From NCBI GenBank assembly GCA_949987705.1, contig OX465282.1:42372039-42436038 (forward strand): a stretch of 64,000 bases of DNA, given 5' to 3'. A program made the translations under genes and the position numbers. Origin of the DNA: Thereva unica. Its lineage: Eukaryota; Arthropoda; Insecta; Diptera; Therevidae. The notes beneath the pieces are model-generated. The model was not told the DNA's origin. It searched no databases and saw only the letters and a list, made by a program, of their open reading frames with translations. Shown here one piece after another: positions 22,049 through 34,128 of the stretch (position 1 is the first letter of the stretch; each line of letters begins with the position of its first letter).

Positions 22049-22972
22049 ATGTCCAAATCGCATCAAACAAGGGCCAGGGAAATTATTGACGTCCCAAATA
22101 CCGTTAAGAACAGTACCCCTGAACACTCGGCAAACAAGCGCAGCGATGATAGCACTAGCAGAACCCCAAGATCCACGTCAATAGCTGTTCCGGACAACAA
22201 TCTTGAAGTTTTGGAGAAACGACTTCTGCTAAGTTTCAATAGAATGCTGAATGAGCAATCTGCCATGTTCGAGGATCGTCTGAGTGAGCAGTCTGCCATT
22301 TTCGAGGATCGTATCAGTCACTTGGAGTCCCGCTTATCAGCGCAAATGGAAGCGCTTTCTAGCACCATGACCGGCCAAATGTCGAAATTAAAAGACGATG
22401 TAGAGACTCTCCAGCACGACCTTGCCGTGGTATCCAACGAACTGGAGGATTTACGTCGCCAATCCAGGCTCAACGACGTAGTTGTTCGTGGTATTCCCAC
22501 TAATGATACCATCAACCCGAAGCTAATTTTGAGCTCTATTGCTGCCACCATTGGGCATGAACTATCGCCCTTCGTTAATGTGTTCCAGCCACAGCAGCGA
22601 CAGCGCCCAGAGTCGGAAACTGGCAGCATCAAAAAAGCGAGTTCACTATTAATTATCAAGTTTCCATCAGCAAACGAACAGCAAGAGTTCCTGAGGAAAT
22701 CCCGTCAGCACGGGACTCTTGCTCTAAAGAAACTGAATCTGGGATTTGCCTCCGACAGTCTTGTTCACGTCAACGAAAGCCTGACTAGAAAGAACAATGA
22801 CATACTCCACACGGCTCGGAACCTTCAAAAGAAGAATCGCGTCGCTTCGGTCTTCACTCGTCGTGGTTATGTATATGTTCAGCTGGAGAAAAACAAACAG
22901 CCCCGTATATTTAAATCAGCTCTCGATTTGAATGAAGCCATCAACTCTTCGCCAGCTCCAGGATGTCCCTAG
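22049..22972 (+). CDS. LINE A ORF1 protein (coiled coil plus RNA-binding-like domain)
   Basis: 307 residues. Residues about 50-140 form a long coiled coil with repeated NEQSAMFEDRLSEQSAIFEDR units. Then comes VVVRGIP and a globular part with LLIIKFPS and RRGYVYVQL, resembling the transposase_22/L1-ORF1p-like or FP-type arrangement of trimeric LINE ORF1 proteins. The expected role is RNA chaperone binding of the LINE RNA. ATG at 22,049 follows the 5' UTR and the frame is intact. No CCHC knuckle is seen. Confidence 0.78.
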   Translation: MSKSHQTRAREIIDVPNTVKNSTPEHSANKRSDDSTSRTPRSTSIAVPDNNLEVLEKRLLLSFNRMLNEQSAMFEDRLSEQSAIFEDRISHLESRLSAQMEALSSTMTGQMSKLKDDVETLQHDLAVVSNELEDLRRQSRLNDVVVRGIPTNDTINPKLILSSIAATIGHELSPFVNVFQPQQRQRPESETGSIKKASSLLIIKFPSANEQQEFLRKSRQHGTLALKKLNLGFASDSLVHVNESLTRKNNDILHTARNLQKKNRVASVFTRRGYVYVQLEKNKQPRIFKSALDLNEAINSSPAPGCP

Positions 22973-23354
22973 TGAGTGAATTTGGAGCAACCCGCTTTCT
23001 TGTGGAGTTTCGTATGCATGCTCATTTTTATATTTTTCTATTTTAATTTTATTTTTAACTTCTCTTAATTATATTTTCATTTTCATATTTTTATATTTTT
23101 ATATTTTTTATATTTTTATATTTTAATTTTATTTTTAATTTCTCTTAATTATTTTTTCAATTTTTAATACTTTCTCTTCTTTGTTTTGTAATGTTAGAAT
23201 ATTTTTGCATGTTTTTAGATTTTGAGTTTTTAGCCGCGCCACATCCTGAACTAACTCTATTACCCCGCTTATGTGACTTCGGTTAAGAAATATAATATAG
23301 TGCATATGAACAAAATTAGAACACTGCTCAATGTTTTCCAGAGCAGAGCTCAAG
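22973..23354 (+). other. LINE A inter-ORF spacer, AT-rich
   Basis: Contains repeated TATTTTTATATTTTTATA blocks around 23,030-23,130. No coding frame. Confidence 0.6.
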
Positions 23355-24247
23355 GTTTAATTTTTGCCACATTAACGCGCGAGGTCTACGCAATAAAATC
23401 GATGAATTTCGGGAAATTTTCGGTGGTTCGAATATTCATGTGATACTGGTGTCTGAAGCTTCATTACGCAATCATGTCCCCTCGAAACTTGTAGCATTAG
23501 ATGGCTACAATCTGTTTCGTAATGACCGAAAAAATCGTTCTGGTGGTGGAGTAGCTGTTTATGTCAAGGAAAATCTCAGACCTTCTAAAATTATGGAATC
23601 TGTTACTAATGCCTTGGAGTTCCTTAGTATTGAAGTTAGCGACGGTTCTAGCAAATGTCTCGCCACTGTGGTTTACTATCCTCCGCGCATTTTCTCATTG
23701 ACTGAAGCAAGCGAACTGGAATTATGGCTCTCAGAAGCTGCCCATAAGTATGAAAATATCGTAATTGGGGGAGATTTTAATGAAAATATCTTATCCAATA
23801 GTGCACATTCCAATAATTTTCTCAACTTTTTCAATACGTTTGATCTGACGCCCGGTAACCAACTTCCGACTTATCTAAACACTAGTAATCCATCGTTGTT
23901 GGATATATTTTTCGTGTCGAACGTTGATAATGTATTATTTCATAATCAGATTAGCCCACCTAGTTATCTCGATCATGACATCATGTATCTATCCCTAAAT
24001 TTCAGGGTCAGAAACACTCAGCAGAAACTCTTTTCCTATCGCGATTATAAATCTATCAATATCCCTACACTACTGCATGAATGTTCCTCTCTACCTTAGG
24101 ATCGAATTTATCGCCTCCCTGACATAGACAACCAAGTAGAGCATTTCCGTTCGCTGTATGATCATCTTCACGAATCTTTTGCACCAGTGGAAGAGTTCAA
24201 CGTAGACCTTCAATGGGAAAGCATTGAGCCTCTCTTGCTATCGCGTT
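23355..24247 (+). pseudogene. LINE A ORF2, endonuclease part
   Basis: Starts with FCHINARGLRNKIDEF and continues with ILVSEASL, SGGGVAVYVKE, VIGGDFNEN and LDHDIMYLSL, an APE-type endonuclease. One in-frame TAG stop lies at 24,097-24,099; coding similarity continues to LQWESIEPLLLSR, where LINE B is inserted. RT continues at 29,567. Confidence 0.85.
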
Positions 24248-24399
24248 GAGTGAACAATAACGGGTGCTTTGTGAAAAAAAAAATCTCTTGTGAAGCTCTA
24301 GCAGCTAACCATTGTGACAATTTTAGAGTGAAGTTTTGAAACATTTAATTAAATAATTTGAAAGGTGAGATACTGTCACCCAAAAGAGTATTGGGAATA

Positions 24400-26081
24400 A
24401 TGAACGAAGGCGGGGACGCCGCCCCGGGTCCCTCGCAAAAAAAAACCAAAAATATGAGGGGAAGCAGAAAGAAGCCTACTTCTGAAAAAACGTTAAAAAA
24501 TCTGAAGGGTGGCAAAAAAAAACATAAGCCCGGAAGAATCTAAGGTAAATTTGAAGGCACTTTCCAAAGATAAAAATTTTTTGTTAAAAACTGTCGATGA
24601 CTGGACACAAAAAGGGGAACACATGGGCCCCAGTGCCGTCACTTTTACTAACAAAGGAGAAGAACCAAAAAAAAAATCGACGCAAAACATCGCAGATGCG
24701 AAAGCGCTTTGTCTTGACAAAATGGAACATGCAGATGACAATATGGAAGCATGCAACGACGATGAGTCGGCAGCAGATCCCAGAAGAATCACAATAATTT
24801 CCGACGTTAGAATTAAGCACTGTGAAAATAACCTAGTAGTTAAGAATGTCGAAAATTTAGAAAATAACAATAATAGGAATAATAATAATAATCATGAAGT
24901 TATAGATAGCGAACTGGGGGGCTTTCAAGTAGTTAAGAATGGAGCACGTCCTCATAACCATAACACAAAAAAAAAATGAAGTTAACAATGAAAACAAATA
25001 CAGCCTGTTAGGTAAGACTGAAGAATCCGCAGACACACGTAAGATTGACTCTAACTCTGAATCCCCTACTAACACAAAAAGTAACACAACCAGTAATAGT
25101 AAACCCAAAATTAGTTGGTGCCCACCGATTTTCATAAACAACGTGAGACCAACACTATTGTTCGAAATGTGCTCGAAACAAAAAGAAGAATTTAATTTCA
25201 AAGTCCAGAGAATCAATTACTCAAGGAGTAAAATATTTATTGACAATCCCAGACTACACACCTTCATTCTGGACACAATAAGACACTCACAAGCGGAGGC
25301 TTTCTCCTTTACTCCGAAGGGGGAGAAAGGGGAAACTTTCGTAATGAAAGGTTTATCCAAAGGCGTAACTGATTCAGAGGTGTATAATGATCTCACAAGT
25401 CAAAATGATAATCTTAAAATTCAATGGATTAAACCATTAGTGTCTAAAAAGCCTCACTTAAAAGGGGTGAACCTTGGCTCTTTTATAATAAAACTGGAAC
25501 CAACGACTCCTGCTAAAGAATTGCTTAAAATCAGGACGGTATTATACCATGTGGTTACATTTGAGAGACCACATAAGAGAAATTTTGTACAATGTTATAG
25601 ATGTCAGGCCTTCGGACACATTAGCGCTAATTGTGCAAACAACCCGAAGTGCGTCAGATGTGGCAATGATTGTAAAGATCTTTGCCCTAGAAAAGAGGAA
25701 AATAATCCAAGTTCACCCAAATGTGCAAATTGCGGTGGCAATCACACAGCCAACTTTAAGGGCTGTCCTAATTTTCTGGCTTATCAGAAAAGAAGAGAAG
25801 AAAACTTACAATTACTCGGCAATTTAAAAGAAAAAAAGCTAAACAAAGCTAATGATTTCCTAATCCGAAATGACAGATCGTTTGCGCAAATCGTAAAAGG
25901 CAATAGTGACGGGAACGCTATTGGGGAATTCACTGCTGAAGCGAATAGGCTGTTTGGAGTCTCACTAGGGGTTCTCTTACAGAAACTGTCAGATTTCTGG
26001 CCGAAATACAAAATGATGAATGAAAATAATAAGGCTGATGCATATCTAAATTTTGTTGCTAATCTGAAATGCTCCAAATAA
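24400..26081 (+). pseudogene. LINE B ORF1 (Jockey gag-like) with homopolymer frameshifts
   Basis: Begins MNEGGDAAPGPSQKK, basic and A-rich. The frame changes at an A run near 24,510-24,525 and again at an A run near 24,967-24,976. The last segment (to 26,081) carries ISWCPPIFINNV, a PRE_C2HC-type domain (KGLSKGVTDSEVYNDL to VVTFERPHKRNFVQCYRC), and three knuckles: CYRCQAFGHISANC, CVRCGNDCKDLC and CANCGGNHTANFKGC. This is the standard ORF1 of Jockey LINEs, an RNA-binding particle protein. Both breaks lie in long A runs, so they may be sequencing errors. Confidence 0.85.
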
Positions 26082-28983
26082 GAGTTGTCAACATTAACGT
26101 AAACTCGCTTTGTTCTAAGGACAAGGCATTTTCCCTATCATATGAATTACAAAGACTGAGACCTCATGTAGCATTAATTACTGAAACGAGGTTAAATAAA
26201 AAATACAAACCTAATATCTCTGGGTATAAATTAATTAGAAATGACTATGGTAGAGGCACCGCTGTTGCCATTAGAGAGGATCTCATATTTGATCAAGTCT
26301 CATTTGACACAAATCAATTTTCCATAAGCTTGATCTGCTGGCACATAAAAGCAGATGGTGTTAATAAAAAAATCCTAATTGGGGCAGTCTACGTACCTTG
26401 TAATAATAGGCACGGCTGGAACCTTGAACTTGATAGACTCGAATGTCTGGCTAGAGCTTACGATCATTTTATTATTGGAGGAGACCTAAACTCTAGGCAT
26501 AGGAACTTGGGTGATTCTGTAAATAATACAAATGGTAATACTCTATACAACTGGTTTCAATCCTCAGCATTCATGTATTCAGAACTTATTTACCCTAATT
26601 CTCCTACATTCCCCAGGGGGTCCTCTTATTTGATCTTTTTTGGGTATCGTCTAGTCTAACGAACAACGGCACAACATGTACAACTTTCCCGTTCCCGTCT
26701 GATCACTATGGTGTGCTCCTTGGAATTCGAATAGGAAATTTCGAACTTACAGTAAAACAGACATGGATCACTTCTTTCAGGAACACTGACTGGAAAGATT
26801 TCATCCGACATATAAAGATAAAGCTTCAGGAAGAGGTAATATTAAACCAAACTTCTAATTTAACTAACCAAGAAATTGACCAGTTGATCTCGAAATTTAC
26901 TTCAGTTCTCACGGAATGCATGCACATTCATTCCAATACTTCTCTAAAAAAAAATTTCAAGTACAATTTTATCTCTTCAGGCACCTTGAGATTATTTCGC
27001 ACAAGACGACAATGGAATCAGGCACTAAAAAGAATTTTCCATAGAACGGGAAATAGAATGAATATCGAATACACACAGCTTCATTCAAGAATCTTGTGTT
27101 TATCTAAAATAATAAGGGACAAAATCAGAACTGAGGCTAATAACTGGTACACTCGGGAGCTACTAAAAATTAAACCCTCTCCCAACGCATTTGCTGCCAT
27201 TGATAGACTTACAGATAGAAAGAACATTAGACGGAATCCATCCACAAACGATGTGTATATGAACGGTCAATGCTACAGTGATCTAGAAGAAAAGCTAAGA
27301 ATATTTAAAATTCACTATGAGCAGTCTTTTAACACAATAATAGACGACAATAATCCCCATAAAAACACAGTTGAAGAAGTAATATCCTCGCTTAATTCAA
27401 CAATTCTCCCCCCAATTACTCAATTTACTACCGATAATAGAGCCTCTTTGCCCTCAGCCGGTTACTTCACGAACCCCGAAGAGATAATACAGCTCAGTAG
27501 TGAGCTAAAAAATAAAAAATCCTCAGGTATTGATAAAATTCCTAACTATGTCATTAGAAAAGTTATAAAAGGCATAGACACTTTCCTTGCATCTCTATTT
27601 AATAACTGTTTAAACAATAGTTACTTTCCTACCGCATGGAAAGTCGCAAAGATTCTACCTATTCCAAAACAAGGATCTGCTGCGCAAGTTGAAGATTTTA
27701 GACCAATCTCATTACTTTCTAACGTAGGTAAGATGTTGGAAAAACTTATACTTAGAAAATTAGAATTGTTTTGTATAACAAATAATATAATACCACAATA
27801 TCAATTTGGCTTCGAAAAAGGCCACTCCACAGAACATGCGTTATTATACCTTCAAAATGAAATAATTACGAATTTAAGGATTGGTAAATGTTCAGTGCTA
27901 TGTGCGCTTGATCTAAAAAAGGCTTTTGATCGGGTGTGGCACGACCGTTTAATTTATAAACTAAATAACTTAGATTGCCCACCCCACCTAACAAAAATTT
28001 TACACAGTTTCCTTTCAGATAGGATGGGAGTGGTCCAATTAGGCGACTCTATTTCTCCGAGATTTAACATCAGGTCGGGAGTCCCTCAGGGATCAATATT
28101 AGGACCAAAATTGTTTAATATCTCAATCCATGACTTTCCACACGTATATAGTATTGGTTCTAAAAGCATACAGTATGCTGACGATACGTTGGTCTGGGCA
28201 ACAGATAAATCCCCTATAGTTGCTACAGAATGTTTGCAATTGCACGTAAACTCAATATTGAGTTACTTCAAAGCTTGGAATATTGAAGTAAATAATAGAA
28301 AGTGCCAATTAATATGTGTAAGAAATCCAGCAGGCAAAGGCCCCAAAAATGCATCTAAAGAATCCAAATTACTAAAACTCCAAGTAAACGAACATACATT
28401 AACCCCAAGGGAGACAATCAAGTATCTTGGACTACTATTCCATCATCGTCTAAAATGGAACCCTCATGTAAGACAAAAATTGATACAAATGAGGCAGGCT
28501 ACTGCTTCTCTAAGACCGCTCATCAATTCAAAATTGCTTTATAGTAGAACAAAAACACTCATGTACAAAACAATTATTAGGCCAGTATTAACTTACGCAT
28601 TCCCTATTTGGTGTTCATGCTCATCAACTGCGGCTAGAGAAGTACAAATCCTTGAAAGAAAAATCCTTAGACACTGCACAGCACTGTACATGAGTGAGCC
28701 CAACAAATGGTTTTCCAACAAAAAAATTTATGAAACCGCCAAAATAACCCCTATTTTAATGTATATGTTATCTCTGATGCAAAAAAGACTAAACGGGATC
28801 TGTGAACACCCTAACGATTTAATCAGAGGAATTTCACTCCAGAATAATACACCGATTGCGGGACAAACCTACCTATCCCCTTTTAACATGATACATCCAG
28901 AATCAGACATCTTACGTGTGGCTGAGGAAGGATACATACCAGCCTTTTACGCTTACCACAATAATCTCCATTATAGAGGTTAA
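26069..28983 (+). pseudogene. LINE B ORF2: APE endonuclease and reverse transcriptase
   Basis: Starts at 26,069, overlapping ORF1 by 13 bp. The endonuclease shows NINVNSL, LITETRL, GRGTAVAIRED and GGDLNSRHR. The frame shifts near 26,635-26,640 in a T-rich stretch, and the second block (from 26,660) continues with FPSDHYGV (end of EN). The RT follows: NKKSSGIDKIPNYV, DFRPISLLSNVGK, YQFGFEKGHSTEHAL, LDLKKAFDRVWHD, SGVPQGSILGPKLF and an intact QYADDTLVW. Apart from the one shift the protein looks complete and relatively young. Confidence 0.88.
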
Positions 28984-29566
28984 AATAGTAGCCCCCAATT
29001 AGCAAAAAAAATAATAATAATAATAATAAATAAATAAGAGATCAAAATTTGCTTGTACTGTAGATTAATAACTTTCTATGTTATATCAATATGCTTAGCT
29101 TGTATTTAAATTTATATAAGAATGTTCAATTGTTGAAATAAATAAAGCCGAATAAGGTACCGGGTATGCTACCCGAATTTAAATATAAAATATAAATAAT
29201 AATTCAGCTCAAGACAGAGTTAAGAACTGAATATTATAGGTATATCTAGAATTTATCTAACTCGCATTTAAATTAGAACATTTAAGATGATGCCCATACT
29301 CTGTTAATTTCTTTTTATCCTTAGTAGTAAGTCTCTCCTGTCTCTCTTCTCTTTTCAAATTAAACTACCAAATATACTGTGAAGCTGTGTAGGCAACACG
29401 CGCTGTACAAGAGCAAATATATAAATAGCAAACACGATAATACAAATAAATGTCGGACCACGGTCCATATTAGAAATATAAGTAACTATATAGCTAGGAC
29501 ATGTAACCAGTCAGCCATTTACTAAATTATAAGAAACTAGTAATAATGTGATTGATTTGCACCAGT
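28984..29566 (+). other. LINE B 3' UTR
   Basis: Non-coding, with an AATAAT microsatellite (about 29,010-29,035) and an AATAAATAAAG polyadenylation-type motif near 29,137. Ends A-rich at the junction with LINE A. Confidence 0.6.
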
Positions 29567-31457
29567 GAAAACAAAACGCGTATCTCCGTCTACCTCACCT
29601 TGGTTTTCCCCTCAAATAAGCCGACTTATCTCTGAGAGAGAATTTTTGTTTAGAAAATACAAGAAAAACAAAACTGTGGTGAATTTAAATGCCTACAAAA
29701 CCATCAGAAACTTAGTAACTTTCACCATTCGGAAAGCAATAGCACAGTTCTACTCATCTAAGCTTAGCCCTAATTTACCTGCTAAGAAACTTTGGAAAAA
29801 GATTAAGCAACTTGGGATTTGCGGTGATGAAGGTGAAGCCCAGATCAACCTTAGCGCTGATGAACTAAATAATTATTTTATCACCCCAACGAATATACGC
29901 GAGGTGCCCTGTTGCTCAAGGGCAAATGATAGTAATACTGGTCTTTTCAGCTTTCGTAATGTGGATCACGCTGAAGTTTATAAAGCCTTTTACTCTATTA
30001 AATCTGATTCAGTCGGTCCAGACCATCTCCCACCCATCTTCCTAAAGTTAATTTTTCCTGTTATCCTCCCCTATATCACCCACATTTTCAATAGCTGCCT
30101 GACAAAATCTTCCTTTCCGCTTCAGTGGAAAAGAGCAAAAGTTATCGCACTACCAAAATGCAAATATCCGAATGGTCCCGCTGATTATCGTCCTATAAAC
30201 ATATTATGTTTCTTAGGCAAAGTACTGGAAAAACTAATGTCGTGGCAAATCGAAAGACACTGCGAAACGTGGTCCCTGTTGTCGCATGCTCAGTCTGGAT
30301 TCCGCAAAAGGAGCAGTTGTGAAACCACTGATCTGCGAATGGCTCTTGATTGTAATGACATTGCTTTTCTTGTACTTCTTGACTTCAGTAAAGCATTTGA
30401 AAGTGTCAGCCATAAGCTTCTAGAAACTAAGCTAATAAACCACATGCGTTTTTCAACCTCAGCTGTTTCTTTAATTCGTGATTACCTACATAATCAATGT
30501 CAAAAAGTATGGTTACAAAACTCAGTTTCGGATCCTCTACCAATCACGCGCGGTGTTCCCCAGGGTTCCATACTAGGGCCGTTACTTTTCACTATGTATA
30601 TAAATGATCTCAGCAGTGCTGTGACTAACTGTAAGCTGCACATGTATGCTAATGACGTCCAAATTTATTTAAACAGTCCTATTGGACTGGTAGAAAACTG
30701 TGTATATAACATCAATGCCGATCTCGAACGTATTTATCACTGGTCTCTATCCAACCACTTGGTACTAAATGCCTCTAAATCCTGTTGCATTCCAATGTAC
30801 AGAAGTCCATTAGATTTTTCTTTCCCTCCACCCATTGTCCTCATGAGCACGCATTTGCCTTTCCAATTACGAGTCAAAAATCTAGGCGTCTACCTGAACT
30901 CGCAATTAACCTGCTGTGATCAAGTTTCTCATACTCTATCCAAAATTTATGTCACATTGCGCCGCCTGTGGCTCTACGCCTCTATTCTGCCCATGGAAAC
31001 TCGATCAAAGCTAATCAAAACTTTAATTTTACCATACTTCACTTACGCCAGCCTGGTCTTTCCCTCACATGATGCCTCATGTCGCGATAAACTGAACGTA
31101 GCCTTTAATGATTGCACACGGTTTGTTTATAATCTTCGTCGATTTGACCATATTAGCCCATATCGTTCCTCCGTTCTGGGATGCACACTTGGTGAGTATT
31201 TATCCCTCAAAGCAATGTTGTTTGTTTACAAACTCATACACTCTGACCGTCCATCATATCTCCATGAGTATCTTCGACTTGGCCGCGCGACTAGAAGAAA
31301 ACTACTTATCCCACCAAGATTCTCCCATTTAATTGCGCAGAGATCTTTTTTTGTTCATTCTATTCAGCTATGGAATAGTCTACCTGCCGAAATACAGAGT
31401 GCGGGGTCTTTGAGTGTGTTCAGGAAACGTCTCCTTGGTCACTTGACTAGTCAATAA
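29567..31457 (+). pseudogene. LINE A ORF2, reverse transcriptase part
   Basis: A 630-residue open frame with SPWFSPQISRLISERE, SDSVGPDHLPP, DYRPINILCFLGKVLEKL, SGFRKRSSCET, LLDFSKAFESVSHKLL and RGVPQGSILGPLLF. The catalytic box reads MYANDVQIYL: the first Asp of YADD is Asn, so the enzyme should be inactive. The C-terminal end RSFFVHSIQLWNSLPAEIQ is typical for CR1/L2-like LINEs. The frame is open upstream only back to the LINE B junction. Confidence 0.88.
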
Positions 31458-31520
31458 TATTCTTTCAATCTCAATTCTTTCATTTTCTCTTTTTTTTCAA
31501 ATTCACTTTTCTTCTTTTTA

Positions 31521-32523
31521 ACTTCCCAGTATAGGAAGTTATTGTAATCGGTCCGAAAATCGAAATCGAAAATTTCAACGTATTTTTATCTTTCAAGGTC
31601 ACAGGAGCATTTTAAGCAAAAAATTGGGAGGAAGTATATGTGTGTGTGAGTGTGTGTGTATGTGCGTACGGATGTGGTCATTTTTTCCTGCACCATATCG
31701 CCCGAACCAAAATTGATATCGACTTCGTTGAGGTGTCGTTCGAAGCGTATTAACCGAAATATGATCTGAAAAGATTTTCATGAAATTCGGTCCAGCCGTT
31801 TTTTTGTTTAAGCGACGTAAGTGATTTTTGTACCTGCATGATATCGCTCGAACCACGAAATATATTGACTTACTTGAGGTGCCGTTCGAAGCGTATTAGC
31901 AACAATATAATCTGAAAAGATTTTTATAATATTCGGTCCAGCGGTTTTTTGGTTTAAATGACTTAAGTGATTTTTGTACCTGCACGATACCGCGCGAACT
32001 ATAAAAGATATCGACTTAGTTGACGTGCCGTTCGAAGAGTATTAACCAAAATATGATCTGAAAAGATTTTCATAAAATTCGGTCCAGCCGTTTTTTTGTT
32101 TAAGCGGCGTAAGTGATTTTTGTACCTGCACGATATCGCCCGAACCACGAAAGATATTGACTTACTTGAGGTGCCGTTCGAAGCGTATTAGCAACAATAT
32201 AATCTGAAAAGAATTTTATAATATTCGGTCCAGCGGTTTTTGGTTTAAATGACTTAAGTGATTTTTGTACCTGCACGATACCGCGCGAACTAAAAACTAT
32301 ATCGGCTTCATTGAGGTGCCGAAAAACATTAATACATCAATTTTATATACATTTTCGTCATCCTAATCTTGTAAGTGCGCACATTTAGTTTGACGTTTTA
32401 GCGAAAATATTGATAAACAATTGTGACAAATTCTCGGTATTATAGATATATTCTATATTGCCTATTGTTCATTTATTATTAAAATATCCAATCATATATA
32501 CAACATCCATCATACTGGGAAGT
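31521..32523. mobile_element. MITE with 12-bp TIRs and internal 146-bp tandem repeats
   Basis: Ends ACTTCCCAGTAT (31,521) and ATACTGGGAAGT (32,512). Inside are four or more units of about 146 bp marked by TTCGGTCCAGC at roughly 31,787, 31,933, 32,079 and 32,225, alternating between 'agccg' and 'agcgg' forms. A GT-rich microsatellite lies at about 31,636-31,665. Located in the LINE A 3' UTR. No coding. Confidence 0.75.
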
Positions 32524-32744
32524 TGATCGTGTGGACCGAAAGGGTCGAACCCACATCCCAACTAGTTTTATTGCTTTGTTTCAGTTTTTTGTTGAATATT
32601 TTATGTTAACTATTTAACTTTATATATACAAATAATACTATCTCCCTTTATCTATTTTTAAGTACATACGCTTTTAGCGTCATAAGATTATTGTAATCTT
32701 GATGTACAATATCACAATAAAGTAAAATGAAAAAAAAAATGAAA

Positions 32745-33760
32745 AATGAAATGGCAAGAACGAGAGTTGCTCAAACCAATGTCTTTATCGCGATTAGAGT
32801 TGTGTGGAGCAGTACTTTTCAGTAAATTAATCCAGCAAATCAAGATAGACATGGATCTCCAAGACATCCAAAGCAAATACTGGAATGATTCCAAAGTCGT
32901 TCTAGCGTGGTTAGAAGACATGCCCAATAAGTGGAAGACATTTGTAGCCAATCGAATAGTGGAGATCAGTGAAAATGCTGATAGAACATCCTGGCATTAT
33001 GTCTCCACCTAGGAAAATCCAGCGGACTTACCGTCAATAGGAGTAATGCCAGCAAGACTGCAAGAAACATCAATTTGGTGACAGGGTCCTACCTGGTTGC
33101 GGAAACTAGAGGAAAAAAATTTCTGAAAGATCTTAAAACAGAACTTGAAGCTAAGATAACCACCAAAAGAATGGTGGATGAAGTTCTCCTCGCTAACAAG
33201 AACACAGCGAGTCACGGCGTACTGCTATCGATTAATACATAATAGTCGAAGTAAGAAAGAGCGACGCAACTCGCAGCTATTAGCGGAAGAAATCGAAAGG
33301 GCAAAGACGAAACTGCTCCAATTAGCCCAGAAACAGATGTTTCCCAGAAGATGGTACAATAAGAGTAGGAGGCAGACTACAAAATGCAAATCTAAGCTAC
33401 GACACTAAACACCATATCATCTTACAATGGCAGCACCACGTCACCAATCTTATTATTGATCATTTCCATAAGACAACGCTCCACCGGGGAGCACAATTAA
33501 TATTAAATACGATTAGGAATCAATATTGGTTACGAACGGGATGCTAGCCATAAAGGAGAGAATTTATAAATGTGTGACATGCATTCGATATAGAGCTACA
33601 GCACCATCACAAATAATGGAAAGTTTCCCAAGCGCAAGGATCACGCCAGCCAACCCATTCGAAAACGTAGGGGTAGATTACGCAGGGCCCATAGAACTAA
33701 AAATGTCCAAACACAAGGGCTCAAAGGTATATAAAGGATACTTCTGTATCTTTATATGCA
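32745..33760 (+). pseudogene. BEL/Pao RNase H and integrase N-terminal half
   Basis: Resumes the BEL pol after LINE A: LSRLELCGAVLFSKLI, then YWNDSKVVLAWLEDMPNKWKTFVANR (RNase H). After stops and shifts at 33,010-33,420 comes the region RVTAYCYRLI, then HHQL..HFHKTTLHRGAQL with C-x2-C (KCVTCIRYRA), and the integrase core start VGVDYAGPIEL with the first catalytic Asp. It is cut at 33,760 by the Gypsy insertion and continues at 38,716. Confidence 0.85.
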
Positions 33761-34073
33761 TGTAAAGAAGATACGTTGCACTGGCAACATCCTCCTTTAG
33801 AAGAGGAGATAAGAGAGAAGTGAAGATGTCAAAGAAAACGTCAAAAAGTGATACATCATACGCGTGACTTTGAAAACTTTTAAAATAACTTTGTGAAATA
33901 ATTAATAATTTGTGAGATAAAAAAGATTTTGGAATAATTGACATTTAATGTCGTTTCTTTGTTTACAGGTAAGGCCTGTAAAACAAATTGTAACTTTTTA
34001 AAAAAATAAAACTTTGTTTACAGAGAAACACCTTTTGTTATTATTCCTAAATAACAAATATAAAGATATTATA
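33761..34073 (+). repeat. 5' LTR of the Gypsy element
   Basis: Starts TGTAAAGAAGATACG. A TATA-like GATAAAAAA lies about 30 bp before TAATGTCGTTT (33,946-33,956). A polyadenylation motif AATAAAA lies near 34,003. This places the start of R at about 33,946. Confidence 0.9.
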
Positions 34074-34092
34074 AAACGACATTAGCGTCAAA
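34074..34092 (+). promoter_or_regulatory. Putative self-priming primer-binding site
   Basis: No TGG-starting tRNA primer site follows the LTR. Instead AAACGACATTA just after the LTR is an exact 11-base complement of TAATGTCGTTT at 33,946-33,956, the inferred 5' end of the RNA. This matches the arrangement known for Tf1-type self-priming elements. Inference from sequence only. Confidence 0.55.
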
Positions 34093-34128
34093 AAAATATA
34101 TATATATACTTTATATATATAACAACCG

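Larger units (their letters stand above)
24248..29566 (+). mobile_element. LINE B (Jockey clade) inserted in LINE A ORF2
   Basis: Full-length-looking LINE of about 5.3 kb: 5' region, ORF1, ORF2 overlapping by 13 bp, 3' UTR, short A-rich end (CCAGTGAAAACAAAA). A CGCGT at both junctions (24,244-24,248; 29,578-29,582) is a candidate target duplication. LINE A coding stops at the left and resumes at the right. Confidence 0.8.
21880..32742 (+). mobile_element. LINE A (CR1/L2-like non-LTR element) inserted in BEL
   Basis: A two-ORF LINE with 5' UTR (about 21,880-22,048), ORF1 (22,049-22,972), ORF2 in two blocks (23,355-24,247 and 29,567-31,457), and a 3' UTR with a hairpin (AAGATTATTGTAATCTT near 32,686), ending in an A-rich tail near 32,742. 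It is interrupted by Jockey LINE B (24,248-29,566) and by a MITE in the 3' UTR (31,521-32,523). BEL RNase H coding stops before it and resumes after it. Confidence 0.82.

Noticed and set aside
22063..22659. Minus-strand frames opposite LINE A ORF1
   Set aside because: Antisense shadows; the plus strand has a long coiled coil and an intact start.
25784..26077. Minus-strand frame in LINE B ORF1
   Set aside because: Shadow of the zinc-knuckle ORF1 protein on the plus strand.
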